This document shows positions 34,341 to 45,814 of a DNA stretch of 64,000 nucleotides, one piece after another. This DNA is from Uranotaenia lowii (lineage: Eukaryota > Arthropoda > Insecta > Diptera > Culicidae). The position numbers and the translations under genes are program-made. The notes beneath the pieces are model-generated. The model saw only the letters and a list, made by a program, of their open reading frames with translations. It was not told the origin of the DNA and made no database searches. Every line of letters begins with the position of its first letter. Position 1 is the stretch's first letter. The stretch lies in NCBI RefSeq assembly GCF_029784155.1, contig NC_073693.1, positions 235,790,447-235,854,446 on the forward strand, given 5' to 3'.

Positions 34341-35094
34341 ATGCAGTAAATCCGTTTCCGGCATGCAAAAAGTGTTACCTGTCTAGAAGACACCCAGCAA
34401 ATAACGTAAAATGAGCAGTTCAATGAATCGCAATTTGACAGATGTGATTTGATAGACAAAAAAACGTATGTTTAAACCGAATTTAAGAGGCCAACGCCTA
34501 CTCATGAAAAGTTTCCAACCGGTTTCCCATTGATTTTTACTGGTGAATTTGTGTAAAATATTATGATTTTGCAAAAGTTTTGCATCTGTATAAAAATATT
34601 AGATCAATACATTAATGAATAAAGTGTGCAAAGATAAAAAAAGAGATTTTATGATAAAGTAAAAGTATTTCTTGAAATCAACGGTAATTTTTTTCAAATT
34701 TTAACATTAAAAGTCATATTTACACCTTCATTTCCTTCATTGAAAGTTTCTCGATCAAATGAATGGTTTTGAAAATATTCAAGTTTTAAACGGATTCTGA
34801 ATGATCATAGCCATATGATTTAAGATTTTGTTTCATGCTTGCATTATAAACATGCCTAGTTTTTGGTTTAAATCTTCTAATCAAACAGACAGACAATTTG
34901 ACAGCTCCTATCACAGTCGAATCAATCCGTACAAATTAACCTTGAAGCCTACCTCAATCATGCTAACTACAGACAAAGTGACAGAGCTGCTCATTACGAA
35001 ACCACAAACACCATCAGCGTCGTCGCTCTAAATCAGAATAATTATATCTAATTTGGTTGATTGTAGCAGCGAAGGAAATAATTATAGTTCAACT
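34341..35094. other. AT-rich non-coding DNA
   Basis: No recognised gene or repeat. Confidence 0.5.
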
Positions 35095-35690
35095 CGGTCC
35101 TGTGTCGGCTTCTATTGTGGAACAATTTCCGCCATTGCTATTCTGATGCCTGCTCATTTCCTCGGCGCTTTATGTAGGTACTAGTCAAAAGGATGGCATC
35201 TTCGCTCGTTGTGACCGAGAAATGGCTGAAGCAGAAGAAGGATTACCCCGGCCCGGGTCGCGTCTAGACGCAAATGTGATAATTTGCGATTCCCTTTAAG
35301 CGTTAGCCTAGGAAATTGAACACCGAGTCAGTTCCGCAAAATTAAGACTCGCGGCAGCCGGAAAGCGTCATCATCAACTGGGGGCCCAAGCTACGCCACC
35401 ACAAAATGTCCGGTTCAGCAGCCACTCTCACTGACTAGCTGCGGGGATCCTGGTAATGATGGCGTTGTGACGAGCACTAAGCCCCAAGATTTGCTCGGTG
35501 CCACGTTCAAATTGTTTCTGGCTCTTCTCATCCCATTCCGATTTGAGGGGGGGTTTGCTTTTTCAATTCGGTTCACCATCGTCGTTTCCGGCTCCCCGGG
35601 ACGACTTTGTGAAGTGCGGATGCGACTTTTCACACCAAATAAACTCGTATAAATTATAGACCGCCGGAGTTGTGTTCGGATTTGAGAGCT
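35095..35690. other. GC-rich single-copy island
   Basis: One of the most GC-rich non-transposon stretches in the window, with CCCCGGCCCGGGTCGCG near 35248. No long ORF; the short overlapping frames at 35415-35652 are on opposite strands. No copies elsewhere in the window. Strong compositional candidate for conserved regulatory DNA. Confidence 0.4.
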
Positions 35691-37190
35691 AATTGTGAAA
35701 GCTCGCTTTGGAAGACATGCTTTATAGTCAAATTGTTCGGTATGATTTTTGGATGAGAAAACAACAAGATTTGAATTTGCATACGTTCAAGTCTATCAAG
35801 ATACGCAAATTTATCATATTTTAAAATGTATTTAAAAAAAGGACATCTCGTTAGAATATTACTCCCGCATCCTTACATGGCGACCGTAAAAAATGGATCA
35901 ATATCATTGAACACGCCTTATTCAAAGTTTTCTCAGAACAATTTATCAAAACACTGAATAATATAGATACTTCAACTTCGAGGCTTAGGGCAGAAAATTA
36001 CAAGTAATTGATTAAAAAGTCTCCCTTGTCTGGAAATTCAACTAAAACAAAATTATCGTTTGCCGTTTTGGAAAAAAAAACAAATCTGTTTTTAAACAAA
36101 GAATTCTGTTTTGATTTGATGAAAGCCTTTTAATGCTGAAATCGAGTTCAGCTGTCTTCAGAACGAACAAACACGTTCCTAAACCATAAAAATACATATC
36201 ACTTCCATCCACAGGGGAAAACTTTTTTTTTCGATATCCTCATATAAATTGTCAACAATGGAAGCACCCAGGAGAAGAAATAGAAACGATACAAAAACAA
36301 ATTTGGAACGGGAACGAGAACGACAAATGCCATTAGTAAACGATGCTTCCCACCAAATTTCTCATATACTTTGTAGGCGCTTTCACATTCATAAATTGTT
36401 ACCAACGCTTGAGAATCCTGAAAAAAATCTTTTTACTTTTTGCGTGTTCAAAGATCTATTTTTGGCTTTCACCACGCCGGCCGTGACGACAGTCTGTTGC
36501 AATTTAGCAGCCAAACATGTTTGATAACAATGAACACTTGGTTTATGTTAACCCATTTTTTTTTTAACAAATAAAACTTTGAACTTTTTTTTTCAATTTT
36601 TCATCAAATACAGTTACGATTTCTTCAGTTATTACAATGTCCGATAACGTAGAAATTTCACGATTAACAATGACTACCAAGGAAAATGTAGTTTGACGGA
36701 AAAATTTCAAATTTCTATTCTAAATAAATGTGTTTTTTAATGTATTAATATTTATCCAATATGCTTCTTGATAACTTTATCGGATTTTATACTTATCAAG
36801 CATAGTTTTTTACATCTCTCAGTTGCTCGCCCAGAATAAAAAATAATTAAAAGTTGATCATACTTTCCGTCTCTGTATCCAGCTGCAAAAATGCGGAAAT
36901 GTGTTGCCTTTACCATGCTGTAGGATTCATTCTGATGATCAATTAACTTGGATTTGAATTAATTTTTTTCGGCATTCAAAACTACATCGCTCTGCTATTA
37001 TTGTTTGCTCATCGAGTTTTCCACACTGCCTGCGTCATTTCTCATCAAGCCGAGAACAATTTTTTCCGTGCTTCCTAGAATGAATGTAATCAATTTTATT
37101 TCACACAAAATCTTAAACCATCTAAATACTCCAGCATGTTCTAGTGTTGTTCGTTGGTAATTTTCAACAAGAAAGTCCAATGATATTTTT
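35691..37190. other. AT-rich non-coding DNA
   Basis: Nothing recognised apart from a slightly GC-richer patch at about 36250-36500, where open frames on opposite strands overlap. Confidence 0.45.
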
Positions 37191-37483
37191 AAAAAAAATG
37201 ACAGATTTAACAAAATATTCGAAAACGACACAACTGACGAAAATGAAAAAAATGTCAAAAACTACCAAGGATTAAAATTTTTGAAAAAGAACAAAATCGA
37301 CGAAAGAACAAATTTCTTAAAAATAACCAAATCGAACAATAGAACAAATTTATTAAGGGAAAAACGAAATAAAAAAAAAATAAAAAACTGAAAAAAAATC
37401 TAGTTTGACTAAACTGACACCATAAAAGAACTGAAAATTGACTAAATAGGTCAAATTGATAAAATCTGCAAAATAAATGCAAA
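37191..37483 (+). repeat. Degenerate GACAAAA-type A-rich lead-in
   Basis: Irregular AATGACAAA, AAACTGACA and AAATAGGTCAAATTG words that precede the perfect 9-bp array. Confidence 0.6.
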
Positions 37484-38187
37484 TGACAAAAATGACAAAA
37501 ATGACAAAAATGACAAAAATGACAAAAATGACAAAAATGACAAAAATGACAAAAATGACAAAAATGACAAAAATGACAAAAATGACAAAAATGACAAAAA
37601 TGACAAAAATGACAAAAATGACAAAAATGACAAAAATGACAAAAATGACAAAAATGACAAAAATGACAAAAATGACAAAAATGACAAAAATGACAAAAAT
37701 GACAAAAATGACAAAAATGACAAAAATGACAAAAATGACAAAAATGACAAAAATGACAAAAATGACAAAAATGACAAAAATGACAAAAATGACAAAAATG
37801 ACAAAAATGACAAAAATGACAAAAATGACAAAAATGACAAAAATGACAAAAATGACAAAAATGACAAAAATGACAAAAATGACAAAAATGACAAAAATGA
37901 CAAAAATGACAAAAATGACAAAAATGACAAAAATGACAAAAATGACAAAAATGACAAAAATGACAAAAATGACAAAAATGACAAAAATGACAAAAATGAC
38001 AAAAATGACAAAAATGACAAAAATGACAAAAATGACAAAAATGACAAAAATGACAAAAATGACAAAAATGACAAAAATGACAAAAATGACAAAAATGACA
38101 AAAATGACAAAAATGACAAAAATGACAAAAATGACAAAAATGACAAAAATGACAAAAATGACAAAAATGACAAAAATGACAAAAATT
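37484..38187 (+). repeat. (ATGACAAAA)n 9-bp satellite, about 78 units
   Basis: An uninterrupted perfect 9-mer array of about 700 bp. Because 9 is a multiple of 3, each frame gives a short repeated peptide on both strands; these open frames are artefacts of the repeat. Confidence 0.97.
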
Positions 38188-38830
38188 ACATGAATAACAT
38201 GAATTACAAATATTACAAAAATAACAAAAATTACAAAAATTACAAAAATTACAAAAATTACAAAAATTACAAAAATTACAAAAATTACAAAAATTACAAA
38301 AATTACAAAAATTACAAAAATTACAAAAATTACAAAAATTACAAAAATTACAAATTACAAAAATTACAAAAATTACAAAAATTTCAAAAATTACAAAAAT
38401 TACAAAAATTACAAAAATTAAAAATTACAAAAATTTCAAAAATTACAAAAATTACAAAAATTACAAAAATTACAAAAATTACAAAAATTACAAAAATTTC
38501 AAAAATTACAAAAATTACAAAAATAACAAATATTACAAAAATTACAAAAATTACAAAAATTACAAAAATTACAAAAATTACAAAAATTACAAAAATTACA
38601 AAAATTACAAAAATTACAAAAATTACAAAAATTACAAAAATTACAAAAATTACAAAAATTACAAAAATTACAAAAATTACAAAAATTACAAAAATTACAA
38701 AAATTACAAAAATTACAAAAATTACAAAAATTACAAAAATTACAAAAATTACAAAAATAACAAAAATTACAGAAATGACAAAAATTACAAAAACTACAAA
38801 AATTAAAAAAATTACAAAATTGACAAAAAT
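38188..38830 (+). repeat. (ATTACAAAA)n 9-bp satellite, about 60 units
   Basis: After about 30 bp of mixed units, the array changes to a 9-mer differing from the previous one only by G to T at its third base. It contains scattered variants (ATTTCAAAA, ATAACAAAA and two short units near 38352 and 38420), so it is less homogeneous than its neighbour. Long open frames are repeat artefacts. Confidence 0.95.
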
Positions 38831-39110
38831 TACATAAACTACATAAATTACAAAATTCACAAAAAAGCAAAAAAATAACAAAAAATAAAAACAATAACAA
38901 ACTTTAAAAATAATATAAGAATGACAAAATTAACGAAAAATTCCAAAATTACAAAATTAACTAAATTATCAAAACAATTAAAATAATTTAAATTTTCTAA
39001 AACTACAAAATTACAAATATAATAAAAGTTAAGAAATTATGAAAACATCAAAAATGCAAAAATGCAAAATTTCAAATTTAAGCAAAATAACAAAAATTCT
39101 CTCTTGTCAT
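38831..39110 (+). repeat. Degenerate ACAAAATTA-type A-rich tract
   Basis: Irregular continuation of the 9-bp vocabulary on the same strand. Confidence 0.6.
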
Positions 39111-39725
39111 TTATGTCAAATTTGTTTATTTTATCAGTTCCTTCAATTTTGTTAATTTTATTGTTTTTTCGTGTTCTTTGCCAATTTTGTATATTTGGAC
39201 AATTTTTATTTCATTTTTGTAAATTTTATTTTTATTTTTAAATCTGTTCAATTTTGTCAATGTTGTCTTTTTTGTTAATTCCGCAGTTTTGTCTTTGATG
39301 TTTATTTTGTCGATTTGGTCAATTTTAATTTATGTAAGTTGATGTTAACGACCGGAAAGATGTTTTTAGATTTTAACTTTTGGCTTTTTGTGGTCTGAGA
39401 TTTAAATCAAACAACTTTTTCATTTAATATACTCGACATTTCGACAGTTTTCGTGATCTTCACCTTGAGAAAGACCATTTTTATAGTCTTTACCTTGAGA
39501 AAGACCATTAAAATGGTCGAAACGTCGGATTTTTCAAATAAAAGCTGTTTGATTGAAATCTTAGACCCTTAAAAGCCAAAAATTCTAATTTATCATTCAA
39601 GATTAATTTGTAATATTTTATCTAATTTGTCATTTTGTATTATTTCTTTGAGTTTTTATCAGTTTGCTCATTTTGTCTATATTTGTTTTGTTTGAAATTT
39701 TGTCAACTCTGTTAATTTTAACATA
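39111..39725 (-). repeat. Degenerate TTTTGTCAATTT-type tract, inverted relative to the preceding arrays
   Basis: T-rich on the plus strand: words such as TTTTGTCAATTT and TTTTGTTAATTT are the reverse complement of the A-rich vocabulary at 37.2-39.1 kb. It is interrupted by the foldback at 39366-39595. Confidence 0.55.
39366..39595. mobile_element. Small foldback element with hammerhead-like core
   Basis: Arms of about 70-90 bp are inverted copies (CTTTTGGCTTTT...GGTCTGAGA on the left, TCTTAGACCC...AAAAGCCAAAA on the right). The right arm reads CTTGAGAAA, then GACCATT/AATGGTC (hairpin 39503-39518), then GAAACGTCGG. An 18-bp stretch containing CCTTGAGAAAGACCATT occurs twice, near 39462 and 39493. 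Resembles the inverted terminal structures of Penelope-like elements; no protein remnant is present. Confidence 0.55.
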
Positions 39726-40412
39726 GCATCGTGCAATTAAAAAAGTTAGATAATTTAAATAGAAATGCAAAATTTACGGAATTGTTCATAATTACTAAAT
39801 TGTCAAGAATTGCTTAATTGAGAACGAAATTAAATTTACAAATATGTATGCCAAAACGACGAAATTGAAATTATTGACAAAATTGTCCATGATTGCCAAA
39901 ATTTTGAAAATAATTGTTTATTCAAGCGAATTGTTAATTGCTCCAGCGATTGTTTTTCAACCCTATTATGTTCTCATATGCTCGTTTTCTTCACTTCTGA
40001 TGTCAATCCGGACAATCGTTAAATTATTTGAAGCTTTTAGTTAGGTTTTTAGTTTAGTTTTTTTTCAACTGTATTCCTAATTGTTATTTGTAAATTACCA
40101 TATGCTGTAACTCCAAAAAGGATTCATTAGGATTAAACTTTTTTCGAGAAATTTCATAGAAACTCTATCATTTAGGATATTCCAGGATTCAATCATTGTC
40201 ATTAAAAATCACCAATTTGTAGCAGACAAAGTTTTTCATATGAAAATTATGATGGTTTTCAAATTCTTTCATGCAATGTACAAATTGAATTTTTAAGTTT
40301 AAATAATTTAGGATTAGCTGCGTTAGAAATTCTTTAATCATAATTTGATGATTCAGAATTAAGAAAAATCATTATTTATTATTTTAAGAGGAGAAATCAC
40401 CGTGAATTTGTT
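39726..40412. other. AT-rich non-coding DNA
   Basis: No recognised feature. Confidence 0.5.
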
Positions 40413-40724
40413 TTATGAAATGAATTTGCGGCTTTATCGGTGAGGGTTAAAGAGTTGAAATGAAAGACGGATAGAAGAATAGAAGAAAATTCTAAGGTGG
40501 TGAAAAGAGCGAAGAGCATTTGAAATAGAAGCATGACCACATGCTAAATTTTTTGTCCCGCATCAATTAATTGATGCGGGACAAAGAATTTAGCATGTGG
40601 TCAAGCTTCTATTTCAAATGCTCTTCGCTCTTTTCACCACCTTAGAATTTTCTTCTATTCTTCTATCCGTCTTTCATTTCAACTCTTTAACCCTCACCGA
40701 TAAAGCCGCAAATTCATTTCATAA
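40413..40724. repeat. Near-perfect 312-bp palindrome with no spacer
   Basis: The left arm 40413-40568 and right arm 40569-40724 are reverse complements with only a few mismatches (for example GAAGCATGACC against GAAGCTTGACC). The centre is CATCAATT|AATTGATG. A diverged single arm occurs at 30434-30600, so the unit exists as a dispersed repeat. The open frame at 40597-40872 starts inside it and is not supported as a gene. Confidence 0.92.
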
Positions 40725-41653
40725 ATCATTATTTATGATTTTGGTAATATGTATTCACATAAAATTAACAGATTGTGAGGAAGGCTTCAATCCACTGTCA
40801 AGTGTATTAGATTGGGTTTTTTTCCAAATAATATTTTTTCTACTGGATGAAACGAGTCAAAACTTCTATTGATCCCCACGCATTTATACATATACAAATA
40901 ATAAAATTGCGTGAAGCAGCGCACTCTTTTCCAACTTTGACAAACTTTCATTTCTCTCTCAGTTGACAAAAATGAATTTTTTAACACAATTTAGTTCAAC
41001 TATCCTCATTTCAAAATTTAAAGTTTTTACAATGACTGGAAACAAATAAACAGCAATTGCTTAAAAAAAAAAAGAAAATTTTAATTGCTTCACTAAACTT
41101 GCCGTTACTTTAACAATTTTCATTGAAATCGCTTGAAATTTTGTTGTCTTGTCCAGGCCGAGTTTCGTCAAACTCGATTAACGTGAGTAAAAATGGTGAA
41201 GAAAAAACCAATAACAAATTAAAACGGATAGAATCCATACAAATATCCGTCCAAAAAAGAATGAAATCGTCAGATAATGAACCTCATTTTCTACCCAGTA
41301 CCATTTCTGATCACGTTAATCGATTTTGACGAAACTTGGCCTGGTAGAGCAAATTTAGAGAAGCAATTCCAGATTTCCTTTTTTTTTGCAGGAATTGCTG
41401 TATCTTTTTTCCAGTCATTGTAAAAACTTCAAAATTTGTAAAGCGTAGGAGTTGGATAGTTGAAATGAACTGTGTGAAAATTGCATGATAGAGATCGCAA
41501 AAAGTTAGTTGCAGTGGATCTTCTCATACGAAAAAAAAAACCACGAGAGATATGGCAGCTTGTCAAAGTTAGAAAAAAGCGCAACGTCACGCAATTTCAT
41601 TCGTTTTTTAACTCTACTGTAGTTCATAAATCAAAGCTTTTGAAAGTTTAATA
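40725..41653. other. AT-rich non-coding DNA with a weak inverted repeat
   Basis: CAATGACTGGAAA and TTTACAATGACTGG near 41030 and TCCAGTCATTGTAAAAAC near 41411, with CCAGGCCGAGTTTCGTCAAA (41153) mirrored by TTTTGACGAAACTTGGCCTGG (41324), mark a decayed inverted-repeat element of about 400 bp (41005-41440). No ends or target duplication were fixed. Confidence 0.5.
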
Positions 41654-42496
41654 GGGTAGAAGCACTAGTTATTGAACAGGTTCCAGATATTGAACACAAT
41701 GAACAAATGAATCAAAATTCGTTGTGCCACTGTTGAAGCATTGTCTACCTATGTTCAAATTTTTATCAAGAATCTCGGACTCTTAAAGCCACAATCCCCG
41801 AAACTTGAATATGTGTTCAAATTTTGGCTTGGTTTTTCGACTGGATGAAGAAAACAGCCTATTTTTAATTGGGGGAAAAATTGGATAAAAGACAAACTAA
41901 CGTCTAAGATAATGATATAAGTGTTTTTTACTATGTCTTTTTGAATGATTTCTGGAAGAGTAGCAGCCTTTATTGTCCTTATTTTCTGAAAATTTAACAA
42001 ATTAAAGTGTTCAATCATTGGATCACAGAAAACGCCAATGTTTCAATTATTGAACGTTCAATCTTGCAGTACTCGTTTCTTAAAGAAATGCATGTATCAG
42101 TTATTGAACAAACATCGGTTGGTGTTTGGAAATGTAAACAAACTGTTTCTTGGTTGCTAGCTCAACCAAAATCGCCCCTGCAAGGCATACTATCAAGCGA
42201 AATACCCCTGAATATATGCAATGATATTCAATGTTTACGTGTTCAATAATAAGAACATTGCCTTTTCAATATTTGAATCATTGTGTTTAATCATTGGGGC
42301 AAAAGTAACTTTGAATAAAAAGGCTTAAATAATAATTTCAAAACATATTTCCACGAAAAAATATATCGATTCGAAGCAGAGAAATAAGCTTAAGCTACGC
42401 TAGTAAAATTTCATCAGAAAAAACTTTCGTTATTGTTTATTGACCTCAAATGTGTTGAATCCCAAAGATGGTGTTCAATATATAGTGTTCTTACCC
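41654..42496. mobile_element. TA-flanked inverted-repeat MITE, about 843 bp
   Basis: Starts GGGTAGAAGCACTAGTTATT and ends in the mirror TATAGTGTTCTTACCC, with TA on both sides (41652-41653 and 42497-42498). The interior repeats ATTGAAC/GTTCAAT words many times. The two open frames within (41755-42249) lie on opposite strands and have no domain. A TA target site fits Tc1/mariner-like elements, though other families also use it. Confidence 0.72.
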
Positions 42497-42776
42497 TACC
42501 CACTCAAAAAAAGTATTTTAAAATTTAAAAAAATCTAGAAGATTACAATTATAAACTTTATTTGAAGTAGCAGCTTTAAATCTTAAATTTGATCTTTAAT
42601 GTTTTCTTAATAAGCAATCTCTTTATTCTTTCAAAGTTAAAAACAAAATTCGGTTAGAAACAAATCACCAGTTTCTTATTGCTCGTTATATTTCAATTCA
42701 AAACATATATCTTCTTTTCGAAATATGTACGTTTTCAATTTCAAATATAAAAAGTAATGATCATAAATTTCAAAAG

Positions 42777-42901
42777 GGCTTGTGATATAGCTCAGTTGGC
42801 AAATCTGTTGTCTCCTGATCCGATGTCCGCGAGTTCGAGCCCAAGAGTAAACATCGAACACAGTTGTACCGGATAAGTTTTTCAATAACAATCCGCCAAC
42901 T
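42777..42901 (+). repeat. tRNA-derived SINE, copy 2
   Basis: Begins GGCTTGTGATATAGCTCAG. The A box TAGCTCAGTTGG is at 42788-42799 and the B box AGTTCGAGCCC at 42832-42842, with normal tRNA spacing. The non-tRNA body continues to about CCGCCAAC at 42893-42900. It matches the inverted copy at 28787-28914. Not a functional tRNA: the 5' and 3' acceptor strands do not pair. Confidence 0.82.
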
Positions 42902-44097
42902 GCAAAGTTGATAAAGTCGCGAATGCCATAATTATGGTAAAACGATTATAATCGAAACATAATAAATTCCAAAAATGAATTGATTTAGCCCGTTTTATTA
43001 ATATCTGGAAGCATATGATTATTAAAAAATAATGAAACCTGACCATAAAGTCACTCAAAACTTTAAAATAAGAATACCTAATCTTATTTTTTCTTGGAAA
43101 ATAATCCAACTGCATTCGAATTCACAAGAATACAAAATTCTCCTTTTCCCTAGATATAGAGAAATTAAAAGTTGATTTTGTATAAGTTTGGAGTGCCCCA
43201 AATATGCACTAAGATTTTTTTTTTCCTATCAGATCATGGTTTCGATATTTCTTTAAAAAAAAAAACGATAAAAATCCATAAAATAATTTTGTGAAAACAT
43301 TTCGAAGATTTTGAAAGTTATCAGGGTTCAACTTTTCCGTAAACCGCGAGTAGTTTTAACTTCTGAGAAAAAAGTCATACATAGAAGTTTTCGTTATGTA
43401 AATTTTTCCCCCAATTCTGCAAAATACGGAAATGTTGACGAAATTTAAAAAAAATGTTTCTTAAAGCATAAGTCAAATCGTTCCAGACTTTCAAATGAAA
43501 ATTTCAAATGAGCTAAAATATTCAATATCAACCACTCTAAGAATTTTATGGAATATGTTGTTGTAATCTTGTCTACTCCTGTTTCTAAAATAATAGAATT
43601 AATTTATTTTCAATGCATTTTATTTATCAAATCTATGTGATAGTTTTAAATAGGAAAGTGGTTTTGGGAATCAATTTCCTTTTCCGTTGAGCGATTATGA
43701 GCGTTTATTGAGAATTAAAAAATGATAGTTCAACCTTGGTATATGGGTTTGACTTAATTTTTTCCTAAAAACTGATACGTACACTTAATTTGAAAAATGT
43801 TTTTTTTTTTCCGTTAGACAACAAATTGTAAACAACAAATGACTAAAAATACATGAAACCAAATAATTCCAATAAAGAAATGCTACAAAAAGAATCTGAA
43901 TGTTCTATTTAACAACACTCATCATTTATAAATTCCGTTCCGAAAACTGTTGACAGTAACAAAGTCATCGAAAAAGAAATGAGGTTTTCGAAACAAATGG
44001 ATAGTTATCCGAAAAGTTACGAAATATTATGAATATCCTGAAATCTAGCCAATTAACTTCTATTGTAAGTTAAAAATCTATCTCTTTTATACCAAAC
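42902..44097. other. AT-rich non-coding DNA
   Basis: No recognised feature. Confidence 0.5.
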
Positions 44098-45373
44098 TAG
44101 CTGATCCCATACGAACTCCGTTTCGCTTTCAACTTGGAATATGTCATGAGCAGTTTGAGTGAAAGTCAATTGCCAAGCATTTTCCAGATTCAATGTTAAG
44201 TAATAATTGCAAAAATATTGGACGATCACTTCGTCTGTCGTCTGCTACTGAATATGAAATCAGGAATCAAAAACCACGTGTATAAATTTCAACTAAATCA
44301 TTGCATAACAACGCAATTATTGCAAAAAAGCTAAACCCCTTTCGGGAACTCTTATACAATCTTTGATATCTGAAATCGATTGCCCTTCCCTCAAAACTCC
44401 CGTGTGCAAAATTTCAAAGCAATCCATTATATAATAATGTCAATATTGCTAAAAATAGTGAAAAATTAATTTATATGGACGACCCCTTTCGTCGACCCCT
44501 GGCAAAATATTTGCCATCTGAGATCGATTGTCCGTCCCTGAAAACTACCGTGTGGAAATTTTCATCCCAATCCGATGTATAATAACGTCGATATTGCAAA
44601 AATATTGAAAGGTTTATATGGACGACCCCCTTTGCTGGCCCATTAAACTGAATTGAATACCTGAAATCAATTGCTCATCTCTCAATTCCCTCGTGTACCA
44701 ATTTTCGTCTGAATCCGATGTATAATAACGACAATATTGCATCAACAGTGAATAGTTAACATGGACGACCCCTTTGGCCGACCCCTGATATTAGTTTGGA
44801 TAAGTGAAATCAGTTATTTGTCCCTATTAACTCCTATGTGCAAAGTTTCATCCCAATCCGATGAATAAAAACGACAATATCAATAAGATACTGAAAATTT
44901 AATATGGACGACCCCTTTTGCCGGCCCCTTACACTAAATTGGATACCTCAAATCGATTGCACGTCACTCAAAACTATCGTGCACCAATTTTCATTTGAAT
45001 ACGATGTATAATAACGTCAATATCGCAAAAACAGCGAACAGTTAATAAGGACGACCCCTTTGGCTGTCCCCTTACACAAAATTTGACACCTGAAATCGAT
45101 TGCTCGTCCTTTAACACACTCATGTGCAAATTTTCAACACAATACGACGAAAAATAACGTCAATAGCGTGAAAACAATATTTGTCTTGTATGGACGACCC
45201 CCTTCAGAAGGGGTCATCCAAAAATCTGAAAACATTTTTCATCCTTCCTGGTCCTAATGAGTATCCATGCCAAATTTCAGCTCTCTAGCTCTTGAGACGG
45301 CTGAGTCTATAGAGGACAAACAAACAAACAAACAAACAAACAAACATACGGAAATTGCTTTTTATATATATAG
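44098..45373 (+). repeat. 143-bp-unit repeat element, copy 3, the most complete
   Basis: Head CTAGCTGATCCCATACGAAC at 44098. Anchors TGGACGACC fall at 44477, 44619, 44762, 44905, 45048 (AGGACG) and 45191, with spacings 142, 143, 143, 143, 143; two less regular units precede them. The tail has the GACCCCCTT/AGAAGGGG hairpin, CATGCCAAATTTCAG, six ACAA units and TTTTTATATATATAGAT. 143 is not a multiple of three and no frame stays open, so it is not a coding repeat. Class unresolved. Confidence 0.88.
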
Positions 45374-45814
45374 ATTTTTGCAGCAAGTATCAGTCAAGTT
45401 ATAATACTTAGTTTTTGTGTTTTTGGTTTTAAATGCTAGATAAATTTTGGAGGCATTAAAAAAGTTTGAAATATTTTGCAATATTGCTATTTAAAAATTA
45501 TAAATATTTTAAACATAAAATTTTTCCCGGGATCCCGAGAATTCCTGGAAAAGGATCGTAAAATTTTCCGGTTTTTGGGAACGCTTGAATGACCGGTAAA
45601 TGGACGCGCTAGTCAAGTTAAGAGAATAAAGAACTGTTAAAAATCTTCGCTCTTTAAAATGTTACTTTTAATAGGGCGATTCTCACTCAAATTTTTTCTC
45701 GAAAATTAATGGCCTAAAAGTGAAAATATATTCTATTTGAAATTCGTAGCCATTCGATCGGTTTTTTTTTTGTAATTTTTTAACGAGTGATATTGTTTGG
45801 TTCAATATTTTCGA
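45374..45814. other. AT-rich non-coding DNA with a decayed GC-rich end
   Basis: CCCGGGATCCCGAGAATTCC near 45527 is a small palindrome-rich patch like the ends of common insect TIR elements. No partner end was identified. Confidence 0.4.

Noticed and set aside
37451..38193. Long open frames on both strands of the 9-bp array (up to 243 residues)
   Set aside because: Pure translation of a 9-bp satellite; no start context, splice structure or complexity.
37484..38830. CRISPR array
   Set aside because: Contiguous 9-bp units without spacers in a eukaryotic genome; a satellite.
38190..38900. Long open frames of Asn/Tyr/Lys and Phe/Ile/Val repeats
   Set aside because: Artefacts of the ATTACAAAA satellite.
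42007..42249. 80-residue plus-strand frame as a small gene
   Set aside because: Lies wholly inside a TA-flanked inverted-repeat element and overlaps an opposite frame.
42781..42852. Functional tRNA gene
   Set aside because: A and B boxes are good but the ends do not form an acceptor stem, and a non-tRNA body follows in both copies.
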